Assembly (NCBI GenBank): GCA_023548195.1
Contig: JAJHZJ010000496.1
Coordinates: forward strand, 6,013,702-6,077,701
Source of the DNA: Bettongia penicillata ogilbyi
Lineage: Eukaryota; Chordata; Mammalia; Diprotodontia; Potoroidae
DNA: 64,000 bases
Reading direction: 5' to 3'
Position 1 is the stretch's first letter. Every line of letters starts with the position of its first letter. Positions 19,441 to 30,139 of this stretch are shown piece by piece. The notes below the pieces were generated by a model. That model was given only the letters and a program-made list of their open reading frames with translations. It was not told the origin of the DNA and searched no databases. Made by a program: the position numbers and the translations under genes.

Positions 19441-20767
19441 CCAGTGTCTTTCTAAATCTGAGAGTAGCCCCATGGAGAAACCTTGGAAGTTAATTTTTGG
19501 ATTACTAAGTAATCTATCTATTTTTCCTTTTTATTTACTTATATGTTACCCCTTCTTCATTAAGAGGGTTAGGGTTGCAGTGTCACCACTATTTGAAATA
19601 TCCACGTAAAACTTTTTGGATCTCCATTCATACCAGAGAAAAAGTCTGAATTATTTTGGTTTTAAAATAATTTGAAATATGTTGATATTACACAATACTA
19701 TGCATTGATTTTTTGCATTTCTGAGTTTTTAAACTTTTTCTTTGTTGTCTGCTGGCTTTCACATGTCTGTGGTTTCTGCAAAACTCACCCCAAATTCCCT
19801 TTTAATTTCTTATGCTGACCCACAATATATTGAAACTGTGATGGGGAAAGCTGCAATGTGGAAGGGATAACTGTACTTGGTTTGGGATTGAATGCTACAA
19901 ATAAAATAAGTTGAAAAATAATCTGAGATTTGCTCCAGGACTGTCTTCTTAATACTCTCAAAGTCCTCGATCCTCTATTTTTTTTTCCAGTATTAACCTC
20001 AATCTTTTCTCAGTTGCTGCCATAATTTGACCCACCCCCTTAACTCAGTGTCATTATTGCTAGTCATATTAGTTGAAGGAAGGTGGGGAATCATAATTCT
20101 TTTCATCTTTCCCAAATATTTCCCATCATGCTTCATATTTCCTCATGTCATTGAGTGATTCATACTGATGGATGCTGGGATGTATTTTTTTTAAATTGGA
20201 GTTTCATAGGTGAGCACCTTCCTCTTCCACTCATAGAAAAGATTTCAGGGTAAAGCATTTTTTATTACAAGTGAACCTCTTGCCTCATCACATTGAGTGT
20301 CCATCTATTTATTATCTCCAGTGTGGTGATTCTATAAGAAAGGCAAAGTTCACTCTACATGATAATTTCATATGGAAAGTGCAGAAGCATGTGGTGTTTC
20401 AGATGGAAATCAGAGGTGAATGTTAGGTAGAATGGGAGGCTTCCATGCTGTAATCATATATATAGCATATTTGCTACTGCTTTAAATTAGGATTTTTCAT
20501 AAAACTGAGGAAAATCTATGGGTAAGTAGAAATGCCAAATAATTTATCAATTAAACTATGCAGCTTGTTCATACTTCTTTATAAAGATAGGCTTCGCCTT
20601 ATGTAGTTTAGGAAAAAGGAATTTATTGCTCTCCATTGTAATGGGTAGGTGGATGTGTGTCCTGAACTCTCTTGACACATCCCATCTACCTGCAGGACAT
20701 ATGTTCAGGGCTGTCTGCCAGCCAGAGTGCCCTCCAAGGCAGAGGCAATTATCAGAGTGCCAAGAGT
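19441..20767. other. Unclassified DNA with a hairpin
   Basis: No recognised repeat or exon. The segment 20645-20693 can fold into a stem-loop (GTAGGTGGATGTGTGTC against GACACATCCCATCTAC) with a 12-base loop. Confidence 0.5.
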
Positions 20768-20940
20768 TTACAGGATCTCAGCGTTAGAAGGGCTCATAAT
20801 TTATACCCCTCATTGTATGTATGAAGAAATTGACTTCCAATGAGATTAAATGACTTTATGTTCTCATGGGTAGTAGGAAGGGTAGACTAGATGGCTTCTG
20901 GGAGTCCTTCTCTACTGTTTTGAGGATCCTATAATCTACA
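20768..20940. mobile_element. THER1 mosaic (reversed piece then forward tail)
   Basis: 20770-20860 reads as reversed THER1 (GGATCTCAGCGTTAGAAGGG, GAAGAAATTGACTTCC). 20868-20938 reads as the forward tail (GTAGACTAGATGGCTTCTGG ... GGATCCTATAATC). Confidence 0.6.
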
Positions 20941-20944
20941 AATT

Positions 20945-21182
20945 TCCCATCTCTCTAACCCCCTGGCCTGGAATGCCCTCCTCACCTCAGCCTCTTTGAA
21001 CCCTAGCTTCCTTCTGTTTCATCTCTGGTACCATCTTCTACAGGTGACCTGGCCAGTATGTTCCCTTTTAACTTTTCCTTCTAGGTACCTTGTATGTATC
21101 TTAATTTTCCTATATATAGGCATGATATCTCTCCCATTAGAAGGTAAACTTCTTGAGGATGAGTTGTTTCTTGCCTAGAGCA
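20945..21182 (+). mobile_element. L2 LINE 3' region
   Basis: CCTGGCCTGGAATGCCCTCC, TAGCTTCCTTC, CTTGTATGTATCTTAATTTT, TCTCCCATTAGAAGGTAAAC, TTCTTGAGGATGAG. This is the forward L2 3' UTR, lacking the final AATAAATG tip. Confidence 0.8.
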
Positions 21183-21194
21183 TTGAATATGAGA

Positions 21195-21948
21195 AACTAC
21201 AAGTCAGTCAGTGTGGCTGTGCTGTGGAGTGCCTGAAAAGGAGTAATGTGCAAAACAACTTGAAAAAGTGCAGTGGATGAGGATGCAAAAAAGCTTTAAA
21301 TGCCAAATAGAATTTTATATTTGAGCATGGAGTTAATGGAGAACTACTAAAGTTTCCTGAGTAGGAGGATAGCATGGTGCAACCTAACCTTTAGGAAAAT
21401 CACTTTGGCCACTATATGTGTAGAAATGTAAGACAGGGGAGCAATTAGGGAGCCATTGAATTAGCCTAGACGAGAAGTAATGAGGTTCTGAACTAGAATG
21501 GTGGTTCTGTGAGTAGAGAGAAGGGGAAATAGATATTTTGGAGGTAGAGTGGAAAATAATTGATCACTGATGGGCTCTATATGATGAGTAAGAGTAAGGT
21601 ATCGAATGATACACTAATGATGTAATCTTGGGGACTGGAAGGATGCTTTTGTCCTTAACAGCAATAGTGATGTTTGGAAGAAGAGAAGTTAGGTTTGGGG
21701 GTAGGGAATAATGGATTTTCTTTTGACCATGGCAAGCTTGAGAAATGTGCAATTGACAATTGGTGATGCTTTGCTGAGGCAAAGGCTAGGTATATAGAAC
21801 TCAAAATCATCTGCATGAAGAAGATAATTGAACCCATGGGAGCTGATGGGTCACCAAATAACAGAGTATATACAGGGAGATAAGAGGAGAGTATCCAGGA
21901 CATTGCTTTGGACATTCACCCACAGTAAGAGGGCATAATACAGATGGG
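21195..21948 (-). mobile_element. L2 LINE, RT C-terminal region and 3' UTR, part 1
   Basis: Long reversed L2: AAAGCTTTAAATGCCAAATA, GGAAAATCACTTTGGCCACT, GAGGTTCTGAACTAGAATGG, GGACTGGAAGGATGCTTTTG, GAACCCATGGGAGCTGATGG. Minus-strand frames within 21564-21915 carry phrases such as LFGDPSAPMGSIIFFMQMI that fit the decayed L2 (CR1-clade) reverse-transcriptase end. A MIR at 21949 interrupts it. Confidence 0.8.
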
Positions 21949-22202
21949 GATAATAATAAAATAGCTGGAATTTATATTGTACTTTACAAATGTCATCTCG
22001 TTTGTTCCTCACAACAACTGTGGAAGATAGGCGCTACACGGAAGGTAGTATCCCCATTCTATAAATGACGAAACTAAGGCAGACAGAGGTTAAGTGACCC
22101 GCTTAGGATCATACAGCTAGTAAATATCTGAGGCTAGATTTGAACTCAAATCTATCTGACTACAAGTCCAACATGCAATCTCTTGTGCCAACTAGCTGCC
22201 TC
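21949..22202 (-). mobile_element. MIR-type SINE inserted in L2
   Basis: Complete reversed element: GGGATAATAATAAAATAGCT, TTGTTCCTCACAACAACTG, CCCCATTCTATAAATGACG, GAGGTTAAGTGACCCGC, CAGCTAGTAAATATCTGAGG, ending CTAGCTGCCTCT. L2 words flank it on both sides. Confidence 0.87.
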
Positions 22203-22425
22203 TAGGAAAGAGGGATCCATAGATGGAATCTAGCAATGGATACTTAAAAGGGGAAGTTGGGTAGGAGGTGAGCCAAGAGAAAGCCCTTTCACAAGAACCC
22301 AGAGAGGAGAGCTTATCTAAGAGGAGAAGGTCATAGTAGCATAGCTGAACATTCTCAGATGCTGCAGAGAGGTCAGGAATTATGAGAATTTAGAAAAGGA
22401 TATTGGAGAGGTCGAATATAGTAGC
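22203..22425 (-). mobile_element. L2 LINE, part 2
   Basis: Continues the copy at 21195: CAAGAACCCAGAGAGGAGAG, TCAGATGCTGCAGAGAGGTC, AGGAATTATGAGAATTTAG. Confidence 0.72.
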
Positions 22426-22537
22426 ATTTGTTTCCTTGGTTTCAGTGGTATACTGCTGGTTCTGCATGTCATTTTCATACAAATCATTGTCTGGCCTTGC
22501 TTCCTGTTTATTGACCGGAGTGTACATGACATGAAGA

Positions 22538-22775
22538 GGCGCAATTTTGCATAATGGAGAGAGCTCTAGTCTTAAAGACAGGATTTAAATCCAACCTCTG
22601 ACATTAAGTAGCTGTGCAATGCTGGGCATGTCAGTTAACCTCTCTGAGCTCAATGCCTTCATCTGTAAAATGGAATTAATAATACTGTCAACATCAAAGT
22701 TTTGTTGTGAGATGACACATTTTTGACTCATTGCAAATATTAAAACTCTGTATGAATGCCAGCTGCTATAATATG
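22538..22775 (+). mobile_element. MIR-type SINE
   Basis: TTTTGCATAATGGAGAGAGC head, TTTAAATCCAACCTCTGACA, TAGCTGTGCAATGCTGGGCA, CCTTCATCTGTAAAATGGAA and a TTGCAAATATTAAAACTC tail. Confidence 0.82.
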
Positions 22776-22960
22776 GATAAAGTCAGTTTCACTGGTGCAT
22801 ATAGTATATGCAATATGAATCAGGAAGGGAAATGAGCTGGAATAAAGCTAGAAAGGGGAGTGGTACTAGGTGAGGGACTTTCTGAAATACTAAGCAGAAG
22901 ACTTCATTTATGTATTTTTTAATTAAAGAAAATGTTCTACATGCAACACACATACACATT

Positions 22961-23012
22961 GATCTATCCATCCATCCATCCATCCATCCATCCATTCCTC
23001 ATCTATCTATTT
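22961..23012. repeat. (ATCC)n microsatellite
   Basis: TCCATCCATCCATCCATCCA units with a TCTATCTA end. Confidence 0.93.
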
Positions 23013-23164
23013 ATACCAAAATTGCATCTATCTCCTCAGCTGAAAAAGAAAAAAAAGCCCTTGGAAAAAAGTAGGTAAAGTGAAATAAAACAGATTTCTA
23101 TGTTAGCAATGTATAATAAGTTTGTATGGGTATATATGGATGGATATATGTATGTCTTAATCTT

Positions 23165-23425
23165 TGGCAACCAGGGGGTACAGTGAATAAATCACTGGAC
23201 CCAGAATGAGGAAATCCTGAGTTCAAATCTGACCTTGGACAGTTACTAGCTATGTGACCCTTAACAAGTTATTTAATCTCTGTCTCAGTTCCCATCATTA
23301 TATCTAAAATAGGTATAATAATAGTCTCTGTTCCTAGGGTTGTTTTGAGGATGAAATAATATTTGTAAATCACTTTGCAAACCATAAAAAGCTATGTAAA
23401 TGCAAGGCATTATTATCAATAAGTA
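23165..23425 (+). mobile_element. tRNA-headed MIR-type SINE, full length
   Basis: GGGGTACAGTGAATAAATCA head, GAGTTCAAATCTGACCTTGG, CTAGCTATGTGACCCTTAAC, GGTTGTTTTGAGGATGAAAT, CTTTGCAAACCATAAAAAGC and an ATTATTATCA tail. Confidence 0.87.
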
Positions 23426-23544
23426 TTCTGAGTCCATTGCCTCTTATCAAGAGGTGAGCACTGTGTTACATCATGAGTCCTCTGCCATTGTAATAAATAA
23501 TGGCATTGATCAGAGTTCTTACATCTTTCAGAGTTGTTTGTTTT

Positions 23545-24075
23545 TATAATATTATTGTTAATATATAAATTGTTCTCCTGCTTCTACTGACTTCCCTTTG
23601 CATCAGTTTGTAGAAGTCTTCCAAGATTTCTCTGAAACTGTCTCTTTCATCTCTTCTTATAGAACAGTAGTAATGCCTTCATGTACCTTTGTTGGGCACC
23701 TCTTCGTTTTCTAGTTACTTGCTGATACAAAAAGAACTATTAGAAATATGTATGGATTCTTTTACTTTTTTCTTTGATCCTTTAGTGGTGTTATCTCTGG
23801 CTTTAAAGGGTATGCACAGCTTAATAATTTTTGGACAATAGTTCCAAATTGCTTTTCAGAGTGACTGAACCAATCCATAGTTCCCACCAATGCTACATTT
23901 ATGTGTCTGTTTTTCCATAACCTTTCCAGACTTTGTCATTTTCCATTTTTATCAACTTTGCAAATCTGAGGGATGTGAGATGGAATTTTAGATTTATTTT
24001 AATTTGCATTTCTCTGATTACTAGTGATTCAAGAGATTTTTTTTAAATGTGTCTTTTAATAGGTTGAATTTCTTG
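23545..24075 (-). mobile_element. L1 LINE 3' end
   Basis: Reversed L1 3' region shared with 29.1-29.5 kb and 54.1-54.5 kb: AAAGGGTATGCACAGCTTAA, AGTTCCAAATTGCTTTTCAG, ATTTGCATTTCTCTGATTAC. Roughly 530 bp of 5'-truncated sequence with no open frame. Confidence 0.82.
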
Positions 24076-24177
24076 TTCTTAAAACTAAGCAAAAGACTTG
24101 ACATTTTCTTTGAAAGATAAGAAAGCATTAACAAGTTTCTGGGGATTTTGGAGCAAAAAAATTATGTGCATGATCAA

Positions 24178-24500
24178 TCAATCAATTAATAACCTTTTAT
24201 TAAATACCTACCTTTTGGCAAGACCTGTCCTTGGTGCTGTGATGAAATGAAATCCCATCCAACATTGGTGTGCTAAATTTTACCAGTTTAAATCACCAAG
24301 CATTTATTAAGTACCTTTCATTTTCCAATTAATATGTATCTAACAAGAGACACAAAAATAGAAAAAAAGTGCCCACCCTTAAGAAGCTAACATTCTATAA
24401 AAGGAATCTTTATGTAGAGATATAAATAGATTTTAAAATATAGGTAAGGTAAACAGAGTAATTTCAAAGAGAGTCCTAGCCATTAGTGACACCTCTCTTT
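24178..24500 (-). mobile_element. Two adjacent L2 3' end fragments
   Basis: The reversed 3' tip occurs twice: CCTTTTATTAAATACCTACC at about 24195 and GCATTTATTAAGTACCTTTC at about 24300. The second continues through CCCACCCTTAAGAAGCTAAC. Confidence 0.75.
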
Positions 24501-24537
24501 TAATAATTGTTATGAATTAATTAGGAAGCATGAGAAT

Positions 24538-24640
24538 ACAGTGTGTTAGAGTTGGAAGAACCTTGGAGAAGATAAAACCAGAGCCCTCATTTGACAGTAA
24601 GAGCAACTGAGGCCCAGAGAGCTCATCTAATACCACAATT
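24538..24640 (-). mobile_element. THER1-type SINE fragment
   Basis: GTTAGAGTTGGAAGAACCTT, CCCTCATTTGACAGTAAGAG, CAACTGAGGCCCAGAGAGC. Confidence 0.75.
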
Positions 24641-24855
24641 AGATTCAGAATTGGAAGGACTTCCAAAGGTCTATTAGTGCAGTCCTTTCATTCTAACATG
24701 AGGAAATTGAGCCCCAGAGAGTGAATAGGGACTTATTAAGGGGGAGGGATTCAGTGAATTACCCATAGTCATGCACCTATTAAGCAACAAAGTTGGGGTT
24801 CAGACCCAGGGCCTCTAATTTCAACCCCACCCCCCTTTCTACTATACCACAATGT
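24641..24855 (-). mobile_element. Second THER1-type SINE, tandem with the first
   Basis: AGAATTGGAAGGACTTCCAA, AACATGAGGAAATTGAGCCC, GAATTACCCATAGTCATGCA, GGGGTTCAGACCCAGGGC. Same orientation as its neighbour. Confidence 0.75.
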
Positions 24856-25555
24856 CAGGCACAACCCCTGAGCATGCCCACGTAATTAGTGCCATAGTTA
24901 GTCCTAGACCTCAGCCTTTCATGAATCCCACTCCAGTGCTGTTCTTTCCAGAGTGTGGGCTTTGATTCTTGGGCTTCTATTTTGTCGATAGATTTTTTTT
25001 TTAAAGAGAAAGAAGTTTCCCCCTTCCTATCAAGAGTCATGTAAAATAATTTTTAAAAATTATTTTCCTTTTATTCCTGAAACATGCTGGAGAGTACAGC
25101 TGGTTGATTTTTTTGGCTTTGTTTTGAAGCCAAGGTCAATAAACAGGCCATTTACGTCAGCTCCAAGCTTGATGAACAACTGACTTTTTGATGGAAACCA
25201 GAAAACACACACAGAGAAAAAGGCTTCGCTGCATCAAGATGCCAGGAGGTGCAGGACAGGGTCAAGGGAGGATGCTGTTACAGTTCTTATACCTTCCTCA
25301 GGGAGCCTTCATCACTCAGCTCCTATAGGAGTCAGCCTTTTTTCTGTAGCCCTGCTACTACTCATTGTATTAAGCGCATCATGCCCATATGACCACTTGG
25401 CTGGACTCTCCTTCAGAACAGAGACTGGAGAGGTAAGGCTCAGGGCAGAGAAGTTCTATTGTAAATAATGAGTGGGCCAAAGATCTGAGACTTGGAAGGA
25501 CTTGAGTCAGAGAACCACTCAGCTGGTGAATTGTTTTAAGGATTGATGAGAATAA

Positions 25556-25595
<40 letters not shown>

Positions 25596-26041
25596 ACACA
25601 GTCTACAGCATTAGTAGGTGGGGATGAGTCTGTTTAGGGGCAGCTAAGAGTACCTGCCCTGTCTTCTAACAAATGACATCTTTTCATTATAGTGACTTTA
25701 TTGTCTGGGAAATTTTTCCCTCTAACTTCCTCTCATATGAGAATATTTGGCACAGATAAATTGTTCCCAGGCTGACTTCTGTTAGCACTTTTGTATCTTT
25801 TCATGTACTTTTCTATTCTCCAAAAATTGTGGATTTTTTAAAAGTTGTTTTTCACATTTTACTCTGTCTTATTATTTTGCATTAAAAATGAGTATTCTGC
25901 CTTTTATTGTAATATTATTTGTTATTAGATACTCACTTGGAGGGTCATGCCTTTTTTCCAATATATCACATATTGAGTCAACTAAATTTGGACATAAATA
26001 AGTGGCACATCCAAGTCTAAGGGATAATGGACTTCAGTGAT
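24856..26041. other. Mostly unclassified DNA
   Basis: No repeat apart from the CA tract at 25556. The part at 25080-25330 is low in repeats and contains GTCAATAAACAGGCC and a TTACGTCAG (CRE-like) site at 25151-25160, so it may be a conserved element. Confidence 0.5.
25556..25601. repeat. (CA)n microsatellite
   Basis: About 20 CA units with single ATAC interruptions. Confidence 0.95.
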
Positions 26042-26182
26042 GGCTCTGCTCCCTGAAGGGCATCATGGAAAGATTAGATGGCCATCTGCAAGTGTGTTGT
26101 AGTGGAACTTCTTGACTGGAATGGGTTGGAGTCACTGACCTCTGAGGTACTTTCTAACTAGGAAATTCTGTGATTCTCTGAG
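26042..26182 (+). mobile_element. CR1/L3 LINE 3' end
   Basis: GATGGCCATCTGCAAGTGTG, TTGACTGGAATGGGTTGGAG, ACTGACCTCTGAGGTACTTT, then the terminal repeat word TCTGTGATTCT. This is the plus-strand L3/CR1 3' terminus. Confidence 0.7.
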
Positions 26183-26594
26183 TGAAATGAGTGAAGAAAG
26201 AGAAGCCTTGTGTTAGTAGTTAAAGGAAGGAAAAAAAAAGAGGGGAAATAATATCTTCTCATGGGGACTATGGATGGCAGGCACAAAAGACACCAAAGGG
26301 GCCCCAGAGGGGGAAATACTGGAGGCAAAAAATGGTATTCTATGGTGAGAGACTGGAGAAAGCTGCTAGTCAGGACGTCAAGTCAACAAACAAAAGTGAA
26401 AGAATATATAGTTTTCTAACACCACTAGCAAATAGATAGGCAGTTGAGTTGATTCAAGAAGCTACTAGCAACAACACAACTAATGAACAACACAAGGTAA
26501 GTGTCATTCCGGGGTAATGTTAAGCCAGACATTACAGAAAAATGGTTGAACAGCAAAAAAAGAGGGTTCTTTGAGTTCATATAATATGAGATTT
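26183..26594. other. Unclassified DNA
   Basis: No recognised repeat or gene. Confidence 0.5.
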
Positions 26595-26800
26595 GGTTGA
26601 AGGGTCAGGACAAGTTTATCCTTGAGGAAAGAAGACTGAGAGAACAGAATAGCTGTCTTCAAGGATTTGCAAAGCTACTAGATGGAAGACAAATTAGCCT
26701 TCTCCTTGTCTCCAAAGGGAAGAAGTAGTCATGATGGATGGAGAAAATTGAAGAGGGAATGTCTGTCTCAGGAGTTCTAGATGAGTGCCAAGTACAGAGT
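26595..26800 (+). mobile_element. CR1/L3 LINE 3' region, part 1
   Basis: GAGGAAAGAAGACTGAGAGA, ATAGCTGTCTTCAAGGATTT and CTTGTCTCCAAAGGGAAGAA match the block preceding the L3/CR1 3' end. A reversed CR1 segment follows before it resumes at 27140. Confidence 0.62.
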
Positions 26801-26809
26801 ACAATGGGA

Positions 26810-27135
26810 CAACCTTTGTATTCCTGGAAGGAATTCCTCTCTTAATGCGGTCTATTGCATTAGCTTTTTTGATGACATCACCCTACTACCCCACATGGAG
26901 TTTGTAGTCCACTAAAACCCTCAAATATATATTTTTTGAAATCCACTGTCTGGTCATAGTTCTCCACTTTGAACCTGTGAGATTGATTTTTTTCTTACCC
27001 AAATGTAAGACTTTATATTTGTTCCTATTGAATTATATCATATTCATCCCAATACTCTAACCTGCCAAATTCCTTTAGGATACTGAATTGTGTCATCTGA
27101 TGTGTTTACTATCACTCCCAGCTTTGGATCCATTG
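26810..27135 (-). mobile_element. CR1-type LINE coding-region remnant
   Basis: Reversed CR1 landmarks: CTATTGCATTAGCTTTTTTG, TAGTCCACTAAAACCCTCAA, CCCAAATGTAAGACTTTATA, TGTGTTTACTATCACTCCCA. It lies antiparallel within a plus-strand CR1/L3 piece. Confidence 0.6.
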
Positions 27136-27139
27136 GAAG

Positions 27140-27350
27140 AAAAAACTAATAACAGCTGGAGACATTCACAAATGGAATGGGCTGCCTGGGAGTTTAGACT
27201 GGTTTGTTTCTTATGGGATGTCTTCCCACAAAGGCTAAATGATCATCCAAAGATGTAGGATACAGAGGGAATTCTTTTAAAGTATTTGCAAGAGAAATAC
27301 AGTTGTACTAGATGATCCCAGAGGTCTCATCAGACTTAGATATCTTAAGA
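27140..27350 (+). mobile_element. CR1/L3 LINE 3' region, part 2
   Basis: ACAAATGGAATGGGCTGCCT, GTTGTACTAGATGATCCCAG and AGGTCTCATCAGACTTAGAT continue the piece at 26595. Confidence 0.65.
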
Positions 27351-27439
27351 TTATTTTTAAAAATTCCTATCAGGACAGGTGTTTACCTCTGGTTGTGGCA
27401 AGTTCTAACCTTATAAATGAGAACAGATTAGCAGTTACA

Positions 27440-27860
27440 CCTCCTTGGAAGGGAAATAAAATAGAAGCAGGTTAAGGTAGCTAGAGGCCAGCTTGAGGAA
27501 AAGCACAGGGGCAGAAACAAGGTGGAACATCTGTGGAACATAAGAAAGGCACCCCTCTCCTCCCGCCCAGCTAATGTGGAGAGACTACATGATGGCCAGA
27601 AAAATTGCAATTGGACAGGCAGGGTGGTTGGTTAATGGAGGACTTTAGATGATTATTTATACAAGTCAGAGCCAGTCTAGGTAATTGAAAGAGGGAGCAG
27701 TACAGTGAAGGTTGTGTTTTAGAAAGCTCCATTTAATGGTGGACTAGAATAGGGGGAGTTTGGAGGAAGGAATAGGAACTGGGAGGTGCTTGCAGTAATC
27801 TGAATGAGAACTGAGAACTGTCTAGATTAGATACTTTATCACTAAGGACCTGGGGGTTAG
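27440..27860 (-). mobile_element. L2 LINE 3' UTR fragment
   Basis: Reversed L2: GTTAATGGAGGACTTTAGAT, TTTTAGAAAGCTCCATTTAA, GTGCTTGCAGTAATCTGAAT and TGAGAACTGAGAACTGTC, in the same order as 21.3-21.5 kb but more diverged. Confidence 0.65.
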
Positions 27861-27874
27861 TGATAACAGTGCAA

Positions 27875-28010
27875 TTCAACTAAAACTATTACAAAGTGCT
27901 TGTAGTGCTAGGTTCTGGGGATACAAAGATAAATAACAGACAGTTCCTCTTCTCAAAGACCTTACGTTCTCTTGATATTAATGTATTATGTCAGCTGTCC
28001 CCCAGATAAG
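27875..28010 (-). mobile_element. L2 LINE 3' end fragment
   Basis: AGTGCTAGGTTCTGGGGATA, CAGACAGTTCCTCTTCTCAA, AGACCTTACGTTCTC. Confidence 0.72.
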
Positions 28011-28084
28011 GAATGAAGGGGGAATTAACAGAAGTAGATAAAGAAACACTTTATGTGTCCTTGTATCTATTCTGGCAAACTCTT

Positions 28085-28305
28085 GGTACACAAGCACTTA
28101 AAGAGTTGGACTCAAAGCCATGGAACCTGGGTTCTGTTCTGATAGAGTGGCTGTGTGACCATGGGCAAGTCACTTAATTTCCAAGGTCTGTGAAGATATC
28201 TAAGGCTGTAAGGTAAAGAGAAGAGGTTGGTGTATTTTATTAGAGAAAATTTCTTCAACTAGGAGTTTCTAAATTAATAAAATCACTACCCCAGTACTGC
28301 TTGAT
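28085..28305 (+). mobile_element. tRNA-headed SINE with an AATAAAATCAC tail
   Basis: TGGCTGTGTGACCATGGGCA and AGTCACTTAATTTCCAAGG are SINE-like, but the tail (GGCTGTAAGGTAAAGAGAAG ... AGGAGTTTCTAAATTAATAA) differs from MIR, THER1 and Mar1. A second copy is at 43495. Confidence 0.65.
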
Positions 28306-28599
28306 GAATTGAATTGCCTGTTTGTAGTATAGTGCCCCTCTGAGTAGCAAAAGGGAACAAAAACCATTAAGGATGTGAAGATTTCATGTTATGTGATACT
28401 TGAATGTTCTCATTGTTTGGAAAGAGCTGTAAAGATCAACTCAGGTGGGAAAACCAAGAAAAGCCAGGGAAACAGCAGAAAATGGATTAAAAAAGGATAA
28501 AAAGAAAAAAAAAACAGGGTGGGTAGCAGGAAAGGCAGCAAAGGGGGAATCTTAGGCACAGAAAAGTTAATGCCTTGTTCAAGATTACACATCTCATTC
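28306..28599. other. Unclassified DNA
   Basis: Purine-rich, with an A run at about 28506-28514. It adjoins the 3' end of the L1 below. Confidence 0.5.
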
Positions 28600-29043
28600 A
28601 TTTCAATAATTTTATTTCTTTTTTTCCCCAAATTTATTAATTTATTTTCAGTTTTTAACAATCACTTCCATAAATTCCAAATTTTCTCCTCCTTCCTTCC
28701 CACTCCTTCCCTAGATAACATGCAGTCTTATATGGGTTCTACACATACATTCCTAGTAAACACATTTTTACATTAGTCATGTTGCATAGAAGAATTAAAA
28801 CGAATGGGAGAAACATGAGAAAAGCAAAACAAAATATAACAAAGGAGAAAATAGTCTGCTTCATTCTGTGCTTTGACTCCATAGTTCTTTCTCTGGATGT
28901 GGCTGGCATTTTGCATCATGAGTCCTTTTGAAATGTTCTAGATCCTTACATGGCTGTGAAGGGCTAAGTCTACCAAAAACATTCCTCATACATTGTGACT
29001 GTTACTGTCTATAATGTTCTGGCTCTGCTCACTTCAGTCAGCA

Positions 29044-29727
29044 TCAGTTCATATACATCTTTCCAGGTTTTTCTGAAGTCTGCCTGTTTGTTATGTCTTC
29101 TAGCATAGTTACATCTATATACCACAACATGTTCAGCCTTCCCCAATTTGTGGGCATCTCCTTGATTTCCAGTTCTTGACCAGCACAAAAAGAGCTTCTA
29201 TAAATATTTTTATACTTATGGGTCCTTTTCCCATTTTTATGATCTCTTTGGAATACAACCCTATGAGTAGTATTGCATATTTTTATAGCCCTTTCGGCAT
29301 AGTTCCAAATTGCTCTCCAGAATGGTTGGATCACCTTATAACTCTACCAGCAATAAATTAGTGTTCCAACTCTCTCACACTTCCACATTTATCATCTTCC
29401 TTTTTGCCTTGTTAGCCAATCTGATAGGTGTGATGTGGTACCTCAGAGTTGTTTTGATTTGCATCTCTCTAATCAATAGTGATTTAGAGCATATTTTCAT
29501 ATGACTGTAGATAGCTTTAATTTCCTTCTCTAAAAACTGCCTGTTCGTATCCTTTGACTATTTATTAATTGGGGAATGGCTTGTTTCTTGTAAATTTGAT
29601 TCAGTGCTCTATATATTTTAAAAATGAGGCCTTTATCACAGACACTAGTTGTAAAAATTCTTGCCCAGTTTTCTGCTTCCCTCCTTATCTTGCTTGCATT
29701 GGTCTTATTTGTGCAAAAACTTTTCAA
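29044..29727 (-). pseudogene. L1 ORF2p C-terminal end, decayed
   Basis: Minus-strand frames carry GLIFKIYRALNQIYKKQ (29530-29727), like the GLISRIYKEL-type segment of L1 ORF2p. Then MIQPFWRAIWNYAE and PTNWGRLNMLWYID (29044-29334) are like the C-terminal QP-LW and MWHIYT segments. Frames change between pieces. Confidence 0.78.
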
Positions 29728-30139
29728 TTTAACATAATCAGTTATACATTTTGCATTTCATAATGTTCTCTGTCTCTTGTTTTGGTCATAAATTCCTCTA
29801 TTCTCCATAAATCTGACAAATAAATTATTCCTTGCTGCCCTAATTTAGTAATAATATCAGCATTTTTACTTAGATTGTGTACCTATTTGGGCTTTATTCT
29901 AATATAATGTGTCAGGTGTTGGTCTATGCTCAATTTCTACCATACTGTTTCCTAGTTTTTCCAGCAGTTTTTGTCAAACAGTGAATTCTTATCCCAGAAG
30001 CTGGGCTCCTTGGGTTTATCATAACAGTAGACTGCTGTAGTCATTAACTACCTTATCTTGAATTGCTAACCTATTGCAGTGTTCTATGCCTCTATTTCTT
30101 ATCCAGTACCATTCAGTTTTCACCAGAGGTCAATCATAT

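Noticed and set aside
22961..23012. Regular short repeats, considered as a CRISPR-like array
   Set aside because: Pure tetranucleotide microsatellite with no spacers; host type is mammalian.
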